From positions 32,693,475 to 32,757,474 of the forward strand of contig OY992832.1 of assembly GCA_963921425.1 (NCBI GenBank): DNA of 64,000 nt, read 5' to 3'. Source of the stretch: Dryas octopetala. Its lineage: Eukaryota > Streptophyta > Magnoliopsida > Rosales > Rosaceae. A program made the position numbers and the translations under genes. Each line of letters begins with the position of its first letter. Within the stretch, counting starts at the first letter, position 1. The notes beneath the pieces were generated by a model. It worked only from the letters and a program-made list of their open reading frames with translations. It was not told the DNA's origin and searched no databases. Below are positions 1 through 10,858 of the stretch, piece after piece.

Positions 1-1
1 G

Positions 2-91
2 CCAGTTTTTAAAAGAGAAATCCCAAAACTTATACTTGCTGATGCGGCCAACTATAAACCATTAGAGGATTTTGACGATATAGATTTTTAA
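2..91 (+). CDS. C-terminal end of an unidentified protein (partial)
   Basis: The frame starting at base 2 is open from the left edge for 29 codons and stops with TAA at 89-91. The tail ends in an acidic stretch, LEDFDDIDF, typical of a real C-terminus rather than random AT-rich sequence. I do not recognise the family. It would be transcribed towards PAT1, so the two genes are convergent with about 680 bases between their stop codons. The call rests only on the open frame and its composition; the rest of the gene lies outside the window. Confidence 0.4.
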   Translation, partial: PVFKREIPKLILADAANYKPLEDFDDIDF

Positions 92-771
92 AAAGGAAGA
101 AAACAGCACAGTTACTAACAACAGAGAATCACGATCCATCCCAAAAATATGTTCGCTTATTTTCAACCAATATAGGCCGGAAGCAACACTTTGATCTGTT
201 TGAATGTAAGTGCCGGGCGTGCCACCGTCAAGCCGAGATAAAATGGTTAACTGCACATTGCAAAGATCCAAGCAGCAACGCATATACCCAAAAATGTAGG
301 CTGAAGCTTAAAACTAAACCAAACAAAAGAAGGCAAAAGTAGAACAGAATGTTTGAATTCTCTACTCTTTGAGAGCCAATTCAACACATAAAAATTCAAA
401 ATTCTATTTTCAATATTTCCCTCCTTTTTCCTCAGGAACCAAACAGTGCGCATCAATTCAACATTGATCAGAACTACAGTTTATTTTATTGGAGATCAGA
501 ACTACAGTTTATTTTATCAAAGATCAGAACTACAGTTGAGAAATGTAAGCTGAAATTCCAAAGGAAAAAAAAAAAAAGATCAACTTTTGAAAATGATTAA
601 ACAGAAAGGATAAAGCTTGATGTTTCTACTCCCATCCGAAATCTAAACCAACAACGAAATATCCACAAACACAAAAATTCAATCTCTAGCTGCAGCATAC
701 ATCACATTCACAACTGTTGAAAAGAAATGGATAATATTTGATTGGACCAAAATATATGTGAGGAGGCATCC
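92..771. other. Intergenic stretch between convergent gene ends
   Basis: AT-rich sequence that probably holds the 3' untranslated parts of the gene ending at 91 and of PAT1, which ends at 772. Apart from a short tandem repeat at 466-537 I see no coding or element structure. Confidence 0.5.
466..537 (+). repeat. 28-bp tandem repeat, about 2.6 copies
   Basis: The word GATCAGAACTACAGTT recurs at 466, 494 and 522, giving a 28-base period with TTTATTTTAT-like spacers. It lies in the presumed 3' flank of PAT1. Confidence 0.85.
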
Positions 772-3700
772 TTAATAAATGATTGTATCTCTCTTCATTG
801 TCTGCAATCAGTAAATGAAACAGATTAAAGGAATTGATATTTTCAATCACAAACTGAAGATGTTTAGTTTATAGTTAGAGCACTCACATTGGAGATATAT
901 ACCCATTGATCAAGAGTCTTGATAGCTTTCCCTGAAATTTGGGTTTCACGAGCCAAACAAATTCCTTCAGCCAAGGTGTTCACCCGACCGCTGACCAACA
1001 GAGCTGCTGCTGCATTTAGGATCTGGCCAACAGTTTTGGAAATGAATAGATTTGTCAAACATAAGAAGTTAGCAATGACATTGATATGTTGTTGTGAAAT
1101 GAATCAAGGAAACTTACAAATGCATCTGCAATGGAACCTTTCTCCCCTGACAATACACGCTTTAGTACCTCAGAGTTGTACTTTGGGTCTCCACCTCGCA
1201 AGTCCTCTAGGGTGCAGCGAGGAATTCCAAACTCCACTGTATAATAAAAATTATGATTGTATTAGAGCATCAAGTTAATGATAGAGAATCCAAAATTCCA
1301 AAAGAACACAAATTAACAGCCGAGATTTAGAGACAAAAATCTTACATGGATCAAAGGCGAACTCTTCAATCTTATTAGGAGTCACATCCAGGATATGCCC
1401 GGGTCCTTTATTCAAATCAATTATGCATTAGGATTTATGTTAAATTAGAAATACAATGAGACACTGGTACAAAATTTAAAAAAAATTAAATTAAGAAAGA
1501 ATTCTTTGATGGCAGTGAAAAGCCTTACAACACCTTCCAAATAAACATAATGTAATATAAAAATGTGGGCACTTTACCAAGGGGACTCATTTCATCCAAG
1601 CCCTCTGAGTGAACAACTAATGCTCTTTTCATGCCAAAGCTTTGCAGTGCTTTAGCCATCTTTAAGACCTACCCAATGAAGAAATATAATGAACTACATG
1701 CTTATGGAACTATAGAAACTTCTACAATATGTCCCTTGTGTCCACCAAAGTGTTGATCAAACAACATGATTTATAATCATTAAACAAGCCATGCTAAATC
1801 CATTTACATGAAGTGAAACCCAGTCAACAAAGAAATGAAACATAGTAGTTTTTATCATTTTAGTTCTACATCTTTAGCCTAAAGTACAGGAGAGAGGAGA
1901 CTAATCTTAATTTGTCCCTAATAGATCACCATCTAACCACCCTATAAGATAAGCATTGAGAAACAATCCATTTTAAATTTAGACAATCTAAAGTACTCTA
2001 TCTATGATGAGCCTTAAGGAAAACTACTCAAAATCTGTAAATCAGACAATCTCCCATGTGTAAATCATAGAGCAATACAGAAGTTCATTGGATCATGTTG
2101 TTAATTTGGCTCGCATTTGAAGATTTCCTGGTTCATGGGGGATTTCCATGGTATTCTAGGATGAAGTTAGGAGTCCAAATAGGTGTTGGAAGGTTATTAA
2201 TTCCTGGTGCGTTTTGGACTTCATTTTGGGCAAGTTTTGAGGTTTTCCTTGTGTATAAAGGAAACTTATTTCCTACTCTAAGTTAACTTTCTTCCTACTT
2301 TATCTAGGATTGTAATATAAGGCCTATGGTTATAAATAGGACCTTAGGGGCTTAGAAAAATGAGAGAGAATCAGATTAGAGTGAGCAAGTCCTTAGGATT
2401 CTTGGGAGGCACACAATCTAGAATTGGTGAGATCAAGATTAGGTAATTAATCTTGGGTGAGAGATCTAGGGTTTTGGGAAACACTTTGTGAAAGGGTGTA
2501 CAAGGGATTTGGGGATTGGGTTATGTGATTTAGTCCAATTGTAATCTTAATACTTATTATTCTCATAGTGAAGAACGGAGATCTCTCCCGGGGACGTAGG
2601 CAGGAATTTTGCCGAACCTCGTAACAAATCTCGGTGTGATTGTGTGTGCTTGTTGGTTTATTATTTTCTGTTTTCTTGGCTGTGTTTGTTATTTATCTTT
2701 CATCGAATTATTGCTTGTACGCCGTGAAGGTGGGAATTAGGATTTAATTCTCAAACTACATCAACAAGTGGTATCAGAGCCAGGTTTCGTGTTCATCGAT
2801 CGTGGTTCCGTGTTTATCGATCGAGGGTAGTTTGTCATGGCAGCGGGAAGTAGTGGTGTTTCATCTTTTAAGGTGGAGCAATTTGATGGAAGAGGTAACT
2901 TTACTTTATGGCAAAAGAGAGTGAAGGATGTCCTAGTTTCGCAAGGCGTGGCACGCGCTTTGAAGGGAAAGGAAGAAGGAAAACCGGCAAAGATGACAGA
3001 TGATGACTGGGAAGACTTGGAGTGCAGGTGTGTGAGCACAATTCGGCTTTATATTGCTGATAATATTATCAACAATATAGATGAAGATTCTGCCCCGGAA
3101 TTGTGGAAGAAACTAGAAAAGCTTTATTTAGCTCAGAAGTCTATGGCCACAAAGTTGAATCTGAAGCGGGACATATATAAGCTGAAGATGGAAGCGGGTG
3201 CAAATCTCATGGATCATATGAACGTGTTCAAAGGACTGCTAAATCAACTCGAAAGAGTTGGGGTAAAGATTGAGGAAGAAGATCGAGCCCTCTTACTTCT
3301 AACCTCACTTCCTGATACATATGACAACATAGTGGATATCTTCTTGTATGGTAAGGATACACTGAAGATGGAGGAGGTCGAGTCAACTCTCTTGTCTAGT
3401 GAAAGGAGAAAGAAAGTTGAGGATAAAGATTCCTTGTTTGTTGCTCATGGTCAAAGAGGAAGGCAAACTACCAAGGGTTCTAGTGATAGCAAGGCTAGAT
3501 CAAAGGGTAGTGGTAAGGGCTGGCAGTGCTACAAGTGCAAAGAGTGGGGACACATAAAGAAGGACTGTCCGACTTGGAATAAGAAGGATGGTCATGGCTC
3601 TACAGCGGTAGCAGACTATAATGAATCTGGAGAACTTCTCACAGTCTCTATAGGTAACACTTCTTCTCATGGTGATTGGATATTGGATTCGGGTTCTACT

Positions 3701-6700
3701 CACCATATATGCTCTAGGAAAGAATATTTTGAAAAGTTTCAAGAATCAAAGGGAGGATCTTTCTCTTTGCCTGACGGGTCCAAAGTTGACGTCATGGGGG
3801 TTGGAACGGTGAAGATCAAGATGTTCAATGGGGTGGAGCATACTTTGGGTGGAGTCGCTTATGTCCCAAAGCTACAAAGGAATTTGATATCCTTGAGTAG
3901 GTTGGATTCCAAGGGCTACCTGGTTTTGATAGCAGGTGGAGTCATGAAAATTACTCATGGAAGCATGGTCCTAATGAAGGGAGAGAAGTGTGGTGGTTTA
4001 TATCGTTTGATAGGAACTCAAACCTCGATGGTTGGTTGGAAACGAAATGCACAAGAAATCAAGCGCTTGAGGAAGGTCTCGTTTGCGGGTACAGCAGAGA
4101 CGGTTGTGACATGTTTCCAAGGTTCAAACGATGGTGAGAAAGGAGATCCTACTGGAGGAGGGGGTGAATCGAGGCCCCTCTTCGGTGCTAACCGGTAATT
4201 GGTTACACGATGCAGCTGCACATAGGTATTGGCCGTGCGAATCAAGGGTGGACCATAGTTTCTTGATTCGGGTTATGTGTAGTTGGTACAAGGTCAAGGC
4301 CAATGGTATTTGGTGCAAGGTAATTTGCATGATATGCTCGCCAAGGTGGAGATTGTTGTTAATTTGGCTCGCATTTGAAGATTTCCTGGTTCATGGGGGA
4401 TTTCCATGGTATTCTAGGATGAAGTTAGGAGTCCAAATAGGTGTTGGAAGGTTATTAATTCCTGGTGCGTTTTGGACTTCATTTTGGGCAAGTTTTGAGG
4501 TTTTCCTTGTGTATAAAGGAAACTTATTTCCTACTCTAAGTTAACTTTCTTCCTACTTTATCTAGGATTGTAATATAAGGCCTATGGTTATAAATAGGAC
4601 CTTAGGGGCTTAGAAAAATGAGAGAGAATCAGATTAGAGTGAGCAAGTCCTTAGGATTCTTGGGAGGCACACAATCTAGAATTGGTGAGATCAAGATTAG
4701 GTAATTAATCTTGGGTGAGAGATCTAGGGTTTTGGGAAACACTTTGTGAAAGGGTGTACAAGGGATTTGGGGATTGGGTTATGTGATTTAGTCCAATTGT
4801 AATCTTAATACTTATTATTCTCATAGTGAAGAACGGAGATCTCTCCCGGGGACGTAGGCAGGAATTTTGCCGAACCTCGTAACAAATCTCGGTGTGATTG
4901 TGTGTGCTTGTTGGTTTATTATTTTCTGTTTTCTTGGCTGTGTTTGTTATTTATCTTTCATCGAATTATTGCTTGTACGCCGTGAAGGTGGGAATTAGGA
5001 TTTAATTCTCAAACTACATCAACAGATCATTCTAAAAATATACACAGACCAGCACATTTTAAATACATAACCCAATTAAGAAAACTGTTTTAAAGCAAAA
5101 ATTTCCAAATTGAAAGTATTGGTATTTCTAAACAAACGCAATTGCACAAACTAGAGCATTGTGTCAACAAATCATCAAATTCAACATACCAGATATCACA
5201 AATACGTGTTTCTGCATGTCTGTGATTTGGTTAATGAAGAAATAATAAAGCTAACATCAAGTTATATATTTTTTGTGAAGATGATATTTCTACTAGCCCT
5301 AAAATTATAAGAATAAACACTTACCAAGTCCTTATCGTATACACCAACAACAGCAAAAGGTACTCTTGCTGGATTCAACAAGGGTCCCAAGATATTGAAC
5401 ACAGTCTTTACTTTCAGCTTTTTTCTGACAGGGCGAACAATGTTCATTGCATGATGATATTTTGGTCCCATTATAAAACCAATGCCTACTTCATTCACAC
5501 ATCTCATTACCCCCTGTTTCAAGAAAAAGTAATAACAAATTGAATGAATATCTGCATAAATTATCCACTCTTTTTGCAATTTATCGAACATTTTAGGTTA
5601 TTCACCTTAATGTAAAGTTTCTTGTATCTATTAAACTAAACAACTAGTGTCAATTAATGTGTTCGAGTATGCTTAGTTTTATAGCATTCAGCATGCCCCT
5701 CTTGCTGCATGAGTGGCTGCTAGGAAGCCATGACACTGATTGAACTAACTAATATATGTTGTACCATCAATCCATCCATTTAAAACAAGATAACTAATGC
5801 ACCAACCTGAGAGTCCAAGTCAATAATTACTTCCAGAGCTTCCAATACATCAGCACTTCCACATGCAGACGAACTTGAACGATTTCCTTGCTGAGATACA
5901 AAACAATTGTCATTAGCATTTATAAATTGAAGAGATAGAAACAATTGTCATTAGCATTTATAAATTGAGTAAAAAAACAATGAAGATGGATTTTACCTTT
6001 GCAACTTTTGCACCACAAGCTGCAGCAAGTATTGCAGCCCCTGTTGAAATGTTCACTGTGTTGGCGCCATCACCACCAGTTCCAACAATGTCTACAGCAT
6101 TAGTTAAGCCTTCTATCTTCAGACTGTGCTTCATCATTGCCCTTGCCAATCCCACAATCTGTTTAATAAAAAAAATGCACACAAGAAGGATTGAGTAACC
6201 TTCCAATGATTACTTTCAATAGGTCATAAATATGAAAATAGTACAAAAACAAAAGTTTATAAAGTAGTAGAAATATACTCTATATAAGTAGCTAAAACTC
6301 CAGTTTTTTTTATGTTCTTATCACATAGAATTTTTTTAGGGCTAATTACAAAAATAGAAAAAAAATAAAAAAAATATAATATATTAATTACAGTGACCTG
6401 CAAGGATAACTTATTAACAAACTCGGCCAAAATACAAGAGAACTAGCAAAATGCTAAGATTTTTGTTTATAAGATGAGTCTAATACAATTGTTTAGTCAC
6501 AAAGTTTAGAGTGTAATATGATGTTCAACCTATGACAGAGAGAAAAATGTGTTGGTGGTGGTAGTGTATATTGAAGAAACATCGCTGGCGGAGGGGGTGA
6601 GAGACAGAATATAAGATCTAATCACATACAATTGCAATCACAGAATATAATCAACTCAAAATGCTAATTTATGTATGTAATTTTTCAAAAGAATACTTAC

Positions 6701-7165
6701 TTCTTCATAAGTCTCTCCTTTGGCTCTCAATAACACAAGAAAAGCACTGATCAAAGCCTCATTAGCATCATTCAGCAAGAATTCCAATGACTCTTCGGCT
6801 TCCGATTCCGATAAATCCACACGATTAATCAACGACTCGATCAACTGCAAAAAACAGAACAAAATTTCACAAACCCAATTCTTGTTTTTTCCAAAAAAAA
6901 AAAAAAACAAATCACAAGCATATGAAAAACAAAAGTAAAGAAACTGAATTGGCACCTCATTGAAAGAAGCTATTGATGGGTTTGAATTTGATATCTCAGA
7001 CACACTGAATGAAGCAGAGAGCTGAGCACTACAAGGCGTAGTTGAGCTTCTTCTCCTTGTGCTGGGAACCAAAGGCGTGCGGTAAGCGCTTCTGAACTTG
7101 AGCTTGATGCCGTGAGTCAACGAAGCAAGACTGGTGAGAAAGTGGAGATGCATGGACACAGCCAT
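772..7165 (-). CDS. PAT1: Anthranilate phosphoribosyltransferase, chloroplastic (ten exons)
   Basis: Transfers phosphoribosyl from PRPP to anthranilate, the second step of tryptophan synthesis, in plastids. Exons on the minus strand, 5' to 3': 7165-6956, 6844-6701, 6158-5997, 5890-5807, 5513-5325, 1668-1578, 1405-1346, 1236-1118, 1022-888, 801-772. The splice sites are GT/AG and the phases are consistent, giving about 407 codons. Exon 1 is Ser/Thr/Arg-rich and acidic-poor, as in a transit peptide. Family landmarks follow: the helical N-domain with [14 protein letters not shown], the PRPP loop [17 protein letters not shown] (exon 3), [20 protein letters not shown] (exon 4), [10 protein letters not shown] (exon 5) and GLDEMSPLG (exon 6), ending [10 protein letters not shown]. 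All key motifs look intact. The last exon (ISN then nine codons) is the least certain. The fifth intron is about 3.66 kb because of a Copia insertion at 2096-5024. No other gene of the pathway is in view. Confidence 0.93.
2096..2766 (+). repeat. 5' LTR of the Copia element
   Basis: 671 bp, starting TGTTGTTAATTT and ending CTACATCAACA. It contains a TATAAATAGG box near 2331 that could serve as its promoter. By eye it is identical to the 3' LTR. Confidence 0.95.
2769..2780 (+). other. Primer binding site (initiator tRNA-Met)
   Basis: TGGTATCAGAGC lies two bases after the 5' LTR, the standard plant Copia primer site. Confidence 0.93.
2837..4198 (+). CDS. Copia gag-protease polyprotein (453 codons)
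   Basis: A single open frame. Residues about 10-190 are a UBN2-type Copia gag. A CCHC zinc knuckle, [14 protein letters not shown], begins at residue 231. The aspartic protease core [12 protein letters not shown] begins at about 281, followed by the protease body and the start of the pre-integrase region. The frame then ends about 155 bases before the 3' LTR. The product is capsid and protease only; pol is not part of this element. The start codon is the first ATG after the primer site. It belongs to the retroelement, not the host. Confidence 0.9.
   Translation: MAAGSSGVSSFKVEQFDGRGNFTLWQKRVKDVLVSQGVARALKGKEEGKPAKMTDDDWEDLECRCVSTIRLYIADNIINNIDEDSAPELWKKLEKLYLAQKSMATKLNLKRDIYKLKMEAGANLMDHMNVFKGLLNQLERVGVKIEEEDRALLLLTSLPDTYDNIVDIFLYGKDTLKMEEVESTLLSSERRKKVEDKDSLFVAHGQRGRQTTKGSSDSKARSKGSGKGWQCYKCKEWGHIKKDCPTWNKKDGHGSTAVADYNESGELLTVSIGNTSSHGDWILDSGSTHHICSRKEYFEKFQESKGGSFSLPDGSKVDVMGVGTVKIKMFNGVEHTLGGVAYVPKLQRNLISLSRLDSKGYLVLIAGGVMKITHGSMVLMKGEKCGGLYRLIGTQTSMVGWKRNAQEIKRLRKVSFAGTAETVVTCFQGSNDGEKGDPTGGGGESRPLFGANR
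4354..5024 (+). repeat. 3' LTR of the Copia element
   Basis: 671 bp, matching 2096-2766 by eye. A short purine-rich tract, AAGGTGGAGA, sits just before it at about 4343-4352 and probably acts as the polypurine tract. The target duplication GATCA follows. Confidence 0.95.
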
Positions 7166-7526
7166 TGTGAAAGCAAGTCACAAAGCAAATTGAAAGAACA
7201 AACAATGTTATGCTGCAAGACAATTCAGAGAAATTTGGGGGTTTGAAGATTTTCAGAGACTTTCACTGTCTAAAGCTTCAATCTTTGTGTCATTGCTCCG
7301 AGAGACCTGGGTGGGTTTTGTACACAAATCGGGGGGTTACACAAAGTACAAAAACACAATCCACGTTTATGGAAATCAATTTTTTTTTGTTTTTTGTGAA
7401 TTTCCTTAAAACCCAAAATGTGGATGGTGAAAGAAACAGTTGCAGACTTCGATGGTGTGTAATTATTAGTTTAAGCTTTTTTTGCTAAAAATCAATTCAG
7501 GAACCATTTTCCTATTTCTTAACCAA
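7166..7526. promoter_or_regulatory. PAT1 upstream region
   Basis: This is the sequence 5' of the PAT1 start codon on the minus strand, and must hold its 5' untranslated part and core promoter. I do not see a convincing TATA box or other named element, so only its position supports the call. Confidence 0.4.
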
Positions 7527-8281
7527 TGAGGTCAGTTGGGCACGGTTCGGTTCGGATGGGTTGGTATTGACCTCATCCCATTCCCAAGACTGGAGTTTAG
7601 AACCCGTTCGGGATCAGTACAGGATGGGCAATTTGGGACATCGATACCAAGTCATCCCAAACCAAACCAGTTCGGTACCAACCCCGGTCCCAGTTGCAAA
7701 ATTGCAAAATTCTCAATTTTCATCCTTTTCACAGATAACCTTACAAAATCTGAAAATGCATACAGAACCACAGCAAAATAGCAATCACCCAATGCATACA
7801 GAATCCCATGCCCAGTCGCAGAACCAAATTGGAGCAATCACCCAATGCATACAAATCACAGCAGTACAGCACCCAATCTTGTACATTAACAACTACTAAC
7901 GAAATGAAAAGGCACATAAACTGATAAACTTACTTACCATTGAAATGGACTATGCAAGTGGCGACGGCGCCGGAATTGGGGTCTAGAGTTTACTCTTTAG
8001 GGTCGAGAGGATTTGGGGTCGAGAGGAATTGGATTTGGGGTCTGGGGTTAGGGTCCAGAGAAATTGGGGTCGAGAGGGTTTAGGGTTTCAGCGATGAGAT
8101 GGAGACAGAGAAAGGAATTGGAGAGATGGAGAGGGCGGCGCGGCGAGATTCCGAGACAGAACCAACCCAGAGGGAGAGGCGGCGAGTGGCGACGGCGATG
8201 AGGCTGAGAGAGACTAGAGAGTCACAGAGAGATATCGGGTCGAGAGAGTGGTGAGAGACTGAGGCAGTGTAAGTGAGGTCA
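7527..8281. mobile_element. Possible Ac-like hAT remnant
   Basis: The block starts with GGGCACGGTTCGGTTCGG and later has TTCGGTACCAACCCCGGTCCC-like words, resembling the subterminal GGTTCGG/ACCGGTCCC repeats of Ac-type hAT elements. The 8-mer TGAGGTCA occurs at both edges (7527-7534 and 8274-8281), the size of a hAT target duplication. The inner ends do not form a clear inverted repeat, and no transposase is seen. The right half, 7960-8270, is purine-rich with GGGTCGAGAGG repeats. Confidence 0.35.
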
Positions 8282-8465
8282 AGCCTATAATTTAAGGCCC
8301 TAAACCCTTTGTTTGACAGTAATCCGGACCCGGAATAGGATCGAGTTTCCTATTGCATCTATGAGCAGCGTTTGTTTGCACATAAGCTTGGAACGGAAAC
8401 ACCAAAAAGGAGGTTTGACCGGGGTCAAATTCCCTTCAACAGCTGGAATTGCAATGCCAAGAGTG
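8282..8465. other. Short unassigned spacer
   Basis: No gene is seen. It ends near GGAATTGCAATGCC, which is inversely repeated as GGTATTGCAATTCC at about 9861-9874; the pair could be the degenerate ends of an element spanning 8440-9875. Confidence 0.3.
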
Positions 8466-9007
8466 GGTGTTATTCAAGAATAAAATTTTGAGTTTTGAGG
8501 AAAATTTTTCTCGAAAATTTTTAAATTTCGATAAAAATTAGATGGAAACGACAGAAATTACTATCAAAATATGAAAATTTTGAATGAAATTTTACCATAT
8601 GTTTATTTAACATATTATCTACTACATTAATAAAAAACATTGAAGAAACTAAATTATATAATAAATTTCATGTGATATAATATGAATATAATGCACGCTG
8701 GAGGCAAATACTATTAAATAAAATTAATATAATGAATAAATAAAATTAGTATATTTTTTATACTCTATAATTTATACACTAAATCTTATATACTCTATAA
8801 TATATACACTAACTTTTATATACTTTATAATGTGTATTATATATTCTTTAAGATATGGTATAAGATATTAGAGTTTATGCTCTTTAAGATATTTTTAATT
8901 ATTTTTATATAGAAATGTATGATTTAGGATTTAAAAACAACTAAACGAAACCTCAAATTATTTTTTTCTTTCTAATTGCACAAAGACCTCAAACCTTAAC
9001 CAATCAT

Positions 9008-9240
9008 AAACTTTTTTTTTTTCCTTTTTTTTTTCTTTTTTTTTTTTTTCTTTTCTTATTCTTTTCTTTTCTTTTCTTTTTTCTTTCTTTTCTTTTTTTT
9101 TTTCTTTCTTTTTTTTTCTTTTCTTTTCTTATTCTTTTCTTTTCTTTTCTTTTTTCTTTCTTTTCTTTTCTTTTTCTTTTCTTTGCTTCCTTTCTTTCCT
9201 TCTTTTCTTCTTTCTTCCCGTGACTTCATCTTTTCCTTCT
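9008..9240 (+). repeat. CTTTT-type microsatellite
   Basis: A long run of TTTTC/TTTCTTTT units grading into a C/T-rich tract. Lys/Glu-rich open frames on the minus strand here are artefacts of this composition. Confidence 0.9.
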
Positions 9241-9410
9241 CTTTCTTCTTTCCCACTGCCCAGCCACCAGACCCACGCCCAGAGACCTTCTCTCTCCTCC
9301 CTCTTTCTCCTCCCTCATTCTCTTCCTCCTTTCTCCTTCTTTTCCTCCTTCCCTGGTCTCTCTCTCTTCCTCATCTCCCTCCCCGATCTCTTCTCCTTCC
9401 CTGATCTCTT

Positions 9411-9857
9411 CTCTCTCTTCGATTTGTGGCCTTCGGCGATGGCCGGCGACGAGGCCAGCTCACCTCTTCCTCTGGTCTCCGCTTCCCCAAGCCGAAAATT
9501 TCGCCGAAATTTCGAGAATTTCAGGAAATTTTTGAAATTTTCGACGAAATTGTCGAAATTAAACGAAATTTTTTTAGTTTGGTGTTAAAATTTCCATACC
9601 CTTAAAAAACAAAATTTTACTCCCTCTTCTCTCTCTTCGATCTGCGGCCTTCGGCGACGGGCGGCGACAAGGCCAGCTCGCCTCTTCCTCCCCTCTCTCC
9701 CTCTGGTCTCCGCTTCCCCGAGCCGAAAATTTCGCCGAAATTTCGAGAATTTCGAAAAATTTTTGAAATTTTTGACAAAATTGTCGAAATTAAATGAAAT
9801 TTTTTTAGTTTGGTGTTAAAATTTCCATACCCTTAAAAAACAAAATTTTACTCCCTG
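9411..9857 (+). repeat. About 220-bp tandem duplication inside repeat copy 1
   Basis: The block beginning CTCTCTTCGAT and ending CAAAATTTTACTCCCT occurs at about 9411-9622 and again at about 9630-9857. The copies are close to identical apart from a short C/T-rich length difference. Each contains GCCGAAAATTTCGCCGAAAT, a word rich in self-complementary CGAAATTT units. Confidence 0.85.
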
Positions 9858-9984
9858 GTGGTATTGCAATTCCTTTGGAAACACGGAATGACAAAATACC
9901 ACTCATACCCATATTTAAAATTGAAATATATAAAAAATTAAATAAAATATACTCTCAAACCCTTCATCATAATTTCATCCTCAA

Positions 9985-10858
9985 ACTTAAAGAAGCAAAA
10001 TTTCAGTTTCGATAAAATTTTGATTTCGACAAAATTAGACAAAAACAACGAAAATTTTGAATTAAACTTGACCATATGTTTATTTAACATATTATCTACT
10101 ACATTGATAAAAAAAACATTGAAGAAACCAAATTATATAATAGGTTTCATATGATATAAGATGAATATAATACACACTGGTGACAAATACTGTTAAATAA
10201 AATTAGTATATTTCTTATACTTTATAATCTATACACTAACTCTAATATTAAACCCTATATATTCTATATACCATAATATTCTTTATACTCTATAATCTAT
10301 GTACTAAGCCTTATAGACTCTATATTCTTTAGAATATGGTATATGATATTAGGGTTTAAGCCTTTTAGAGTATTTTTAATTATTTTTTATATAGAAATGT
10401 ATTAGGGTTTTGGGTTTAAGGTTTAAAAACAACTAAACGAAACCCCAAAAAAGCCAAACCAAACCCCAAACGAAACACCCACACCTTTTTTTTTCTTTCC
10501 AATTGCCCAAAGGCCCCAACCCCAATCAACCCTAAAGCCTTTTTTTTTTTTTTTTCTTTCCTTCCTTTTCCTCCTTGCCTGTGACTCTCTCTTCCTCTTC
10601 CTTCTCATTTCTCTCTCCCACCTTTGCGCGCACACAATCTTCTCTCTCACACCCCTCTATCTTCTTCCCCACCCAGCAACAACCCCCTGCCTCTCCCCCC
10701 CCCCCCAACCCAGCCCCTCCCCGACCCAGCCCCAAGCCGAAATTTTCGCCGAAATTTCTGAAATCTTGACGAAAATATGTTGGTATCATGATAAAATCTC
10801 CCCTTCCCCAAAAACGCAATTTCAACGAAATTTCAAAATTTTCCTCCTTGCTCAAACT
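9985..10858 (+). repeat. Dispersed AT-rich repeat, copy 2
   Basis: Same order as copy 1: GATAAAATTTTGATTTCG, then CATATGTTTATTTAACATAT at about 10074, CTATACACTAA-type words, AAACAACTAAACGAAACC, a T-tract, a C/T-rich tract and finally AAGCCGAAATTTTCGCCG near 10734. It lacks the inner tandem duplication of copy 1 and is clearly diverged from it. Confidence 0.6.

Larger units (their letters stand above)
2096..5024 (+). mobile_element. Young non-autonomous Copia LTR retrotransposon in a PAT1 intron
   Basis: A 2929-bp element with two 671-bp LTRs (TGTTG...CAACA), flanked by the 5-bp target duplication GATCA at 2091-2095 and 5025-5029. It has a primer site for initiator tRNA-Met and a single gag-protease frame. 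No integrase, reverse transcriptase or RNase H region is present, so it would depend on a partner element. It lies antisense to PAT1. The two LTRs look identical by eye, so insertion is recent, probably within the last few hundred thousand years at usual plant rates. Confidence 0.95.
8466..9858 (+). repeat. Dispersed AT-rich repeat, copy 1 (unclassified transposon)
   Basis: It starts with AATAAAATTTTGAGTTTTGAGG and carries AT-rich sequence around CATATGTTTATTTAACATAT (near 8599). A long CTTTT microsatellite and a C/T-rich leader-like block follow, then blocks dense in CGAAATTTC words. The same order recurs at about 9985-10858 and, in part, on the minus strand at 63865-64000, so this is a mobile repeat family. 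The outer words AATAAAATTTTG and AGTAAAATTTTG are in inverted orientation, hinting at terminal inverted repeats. No transposase is seen. Confidence 0.55.

Noticed and set aside
9056-9256. Lys/Glu-rich open frame on the minus strand
   Set aside because: It is a direct translation of the CTTTT microsatellite and has no normal protein composition.
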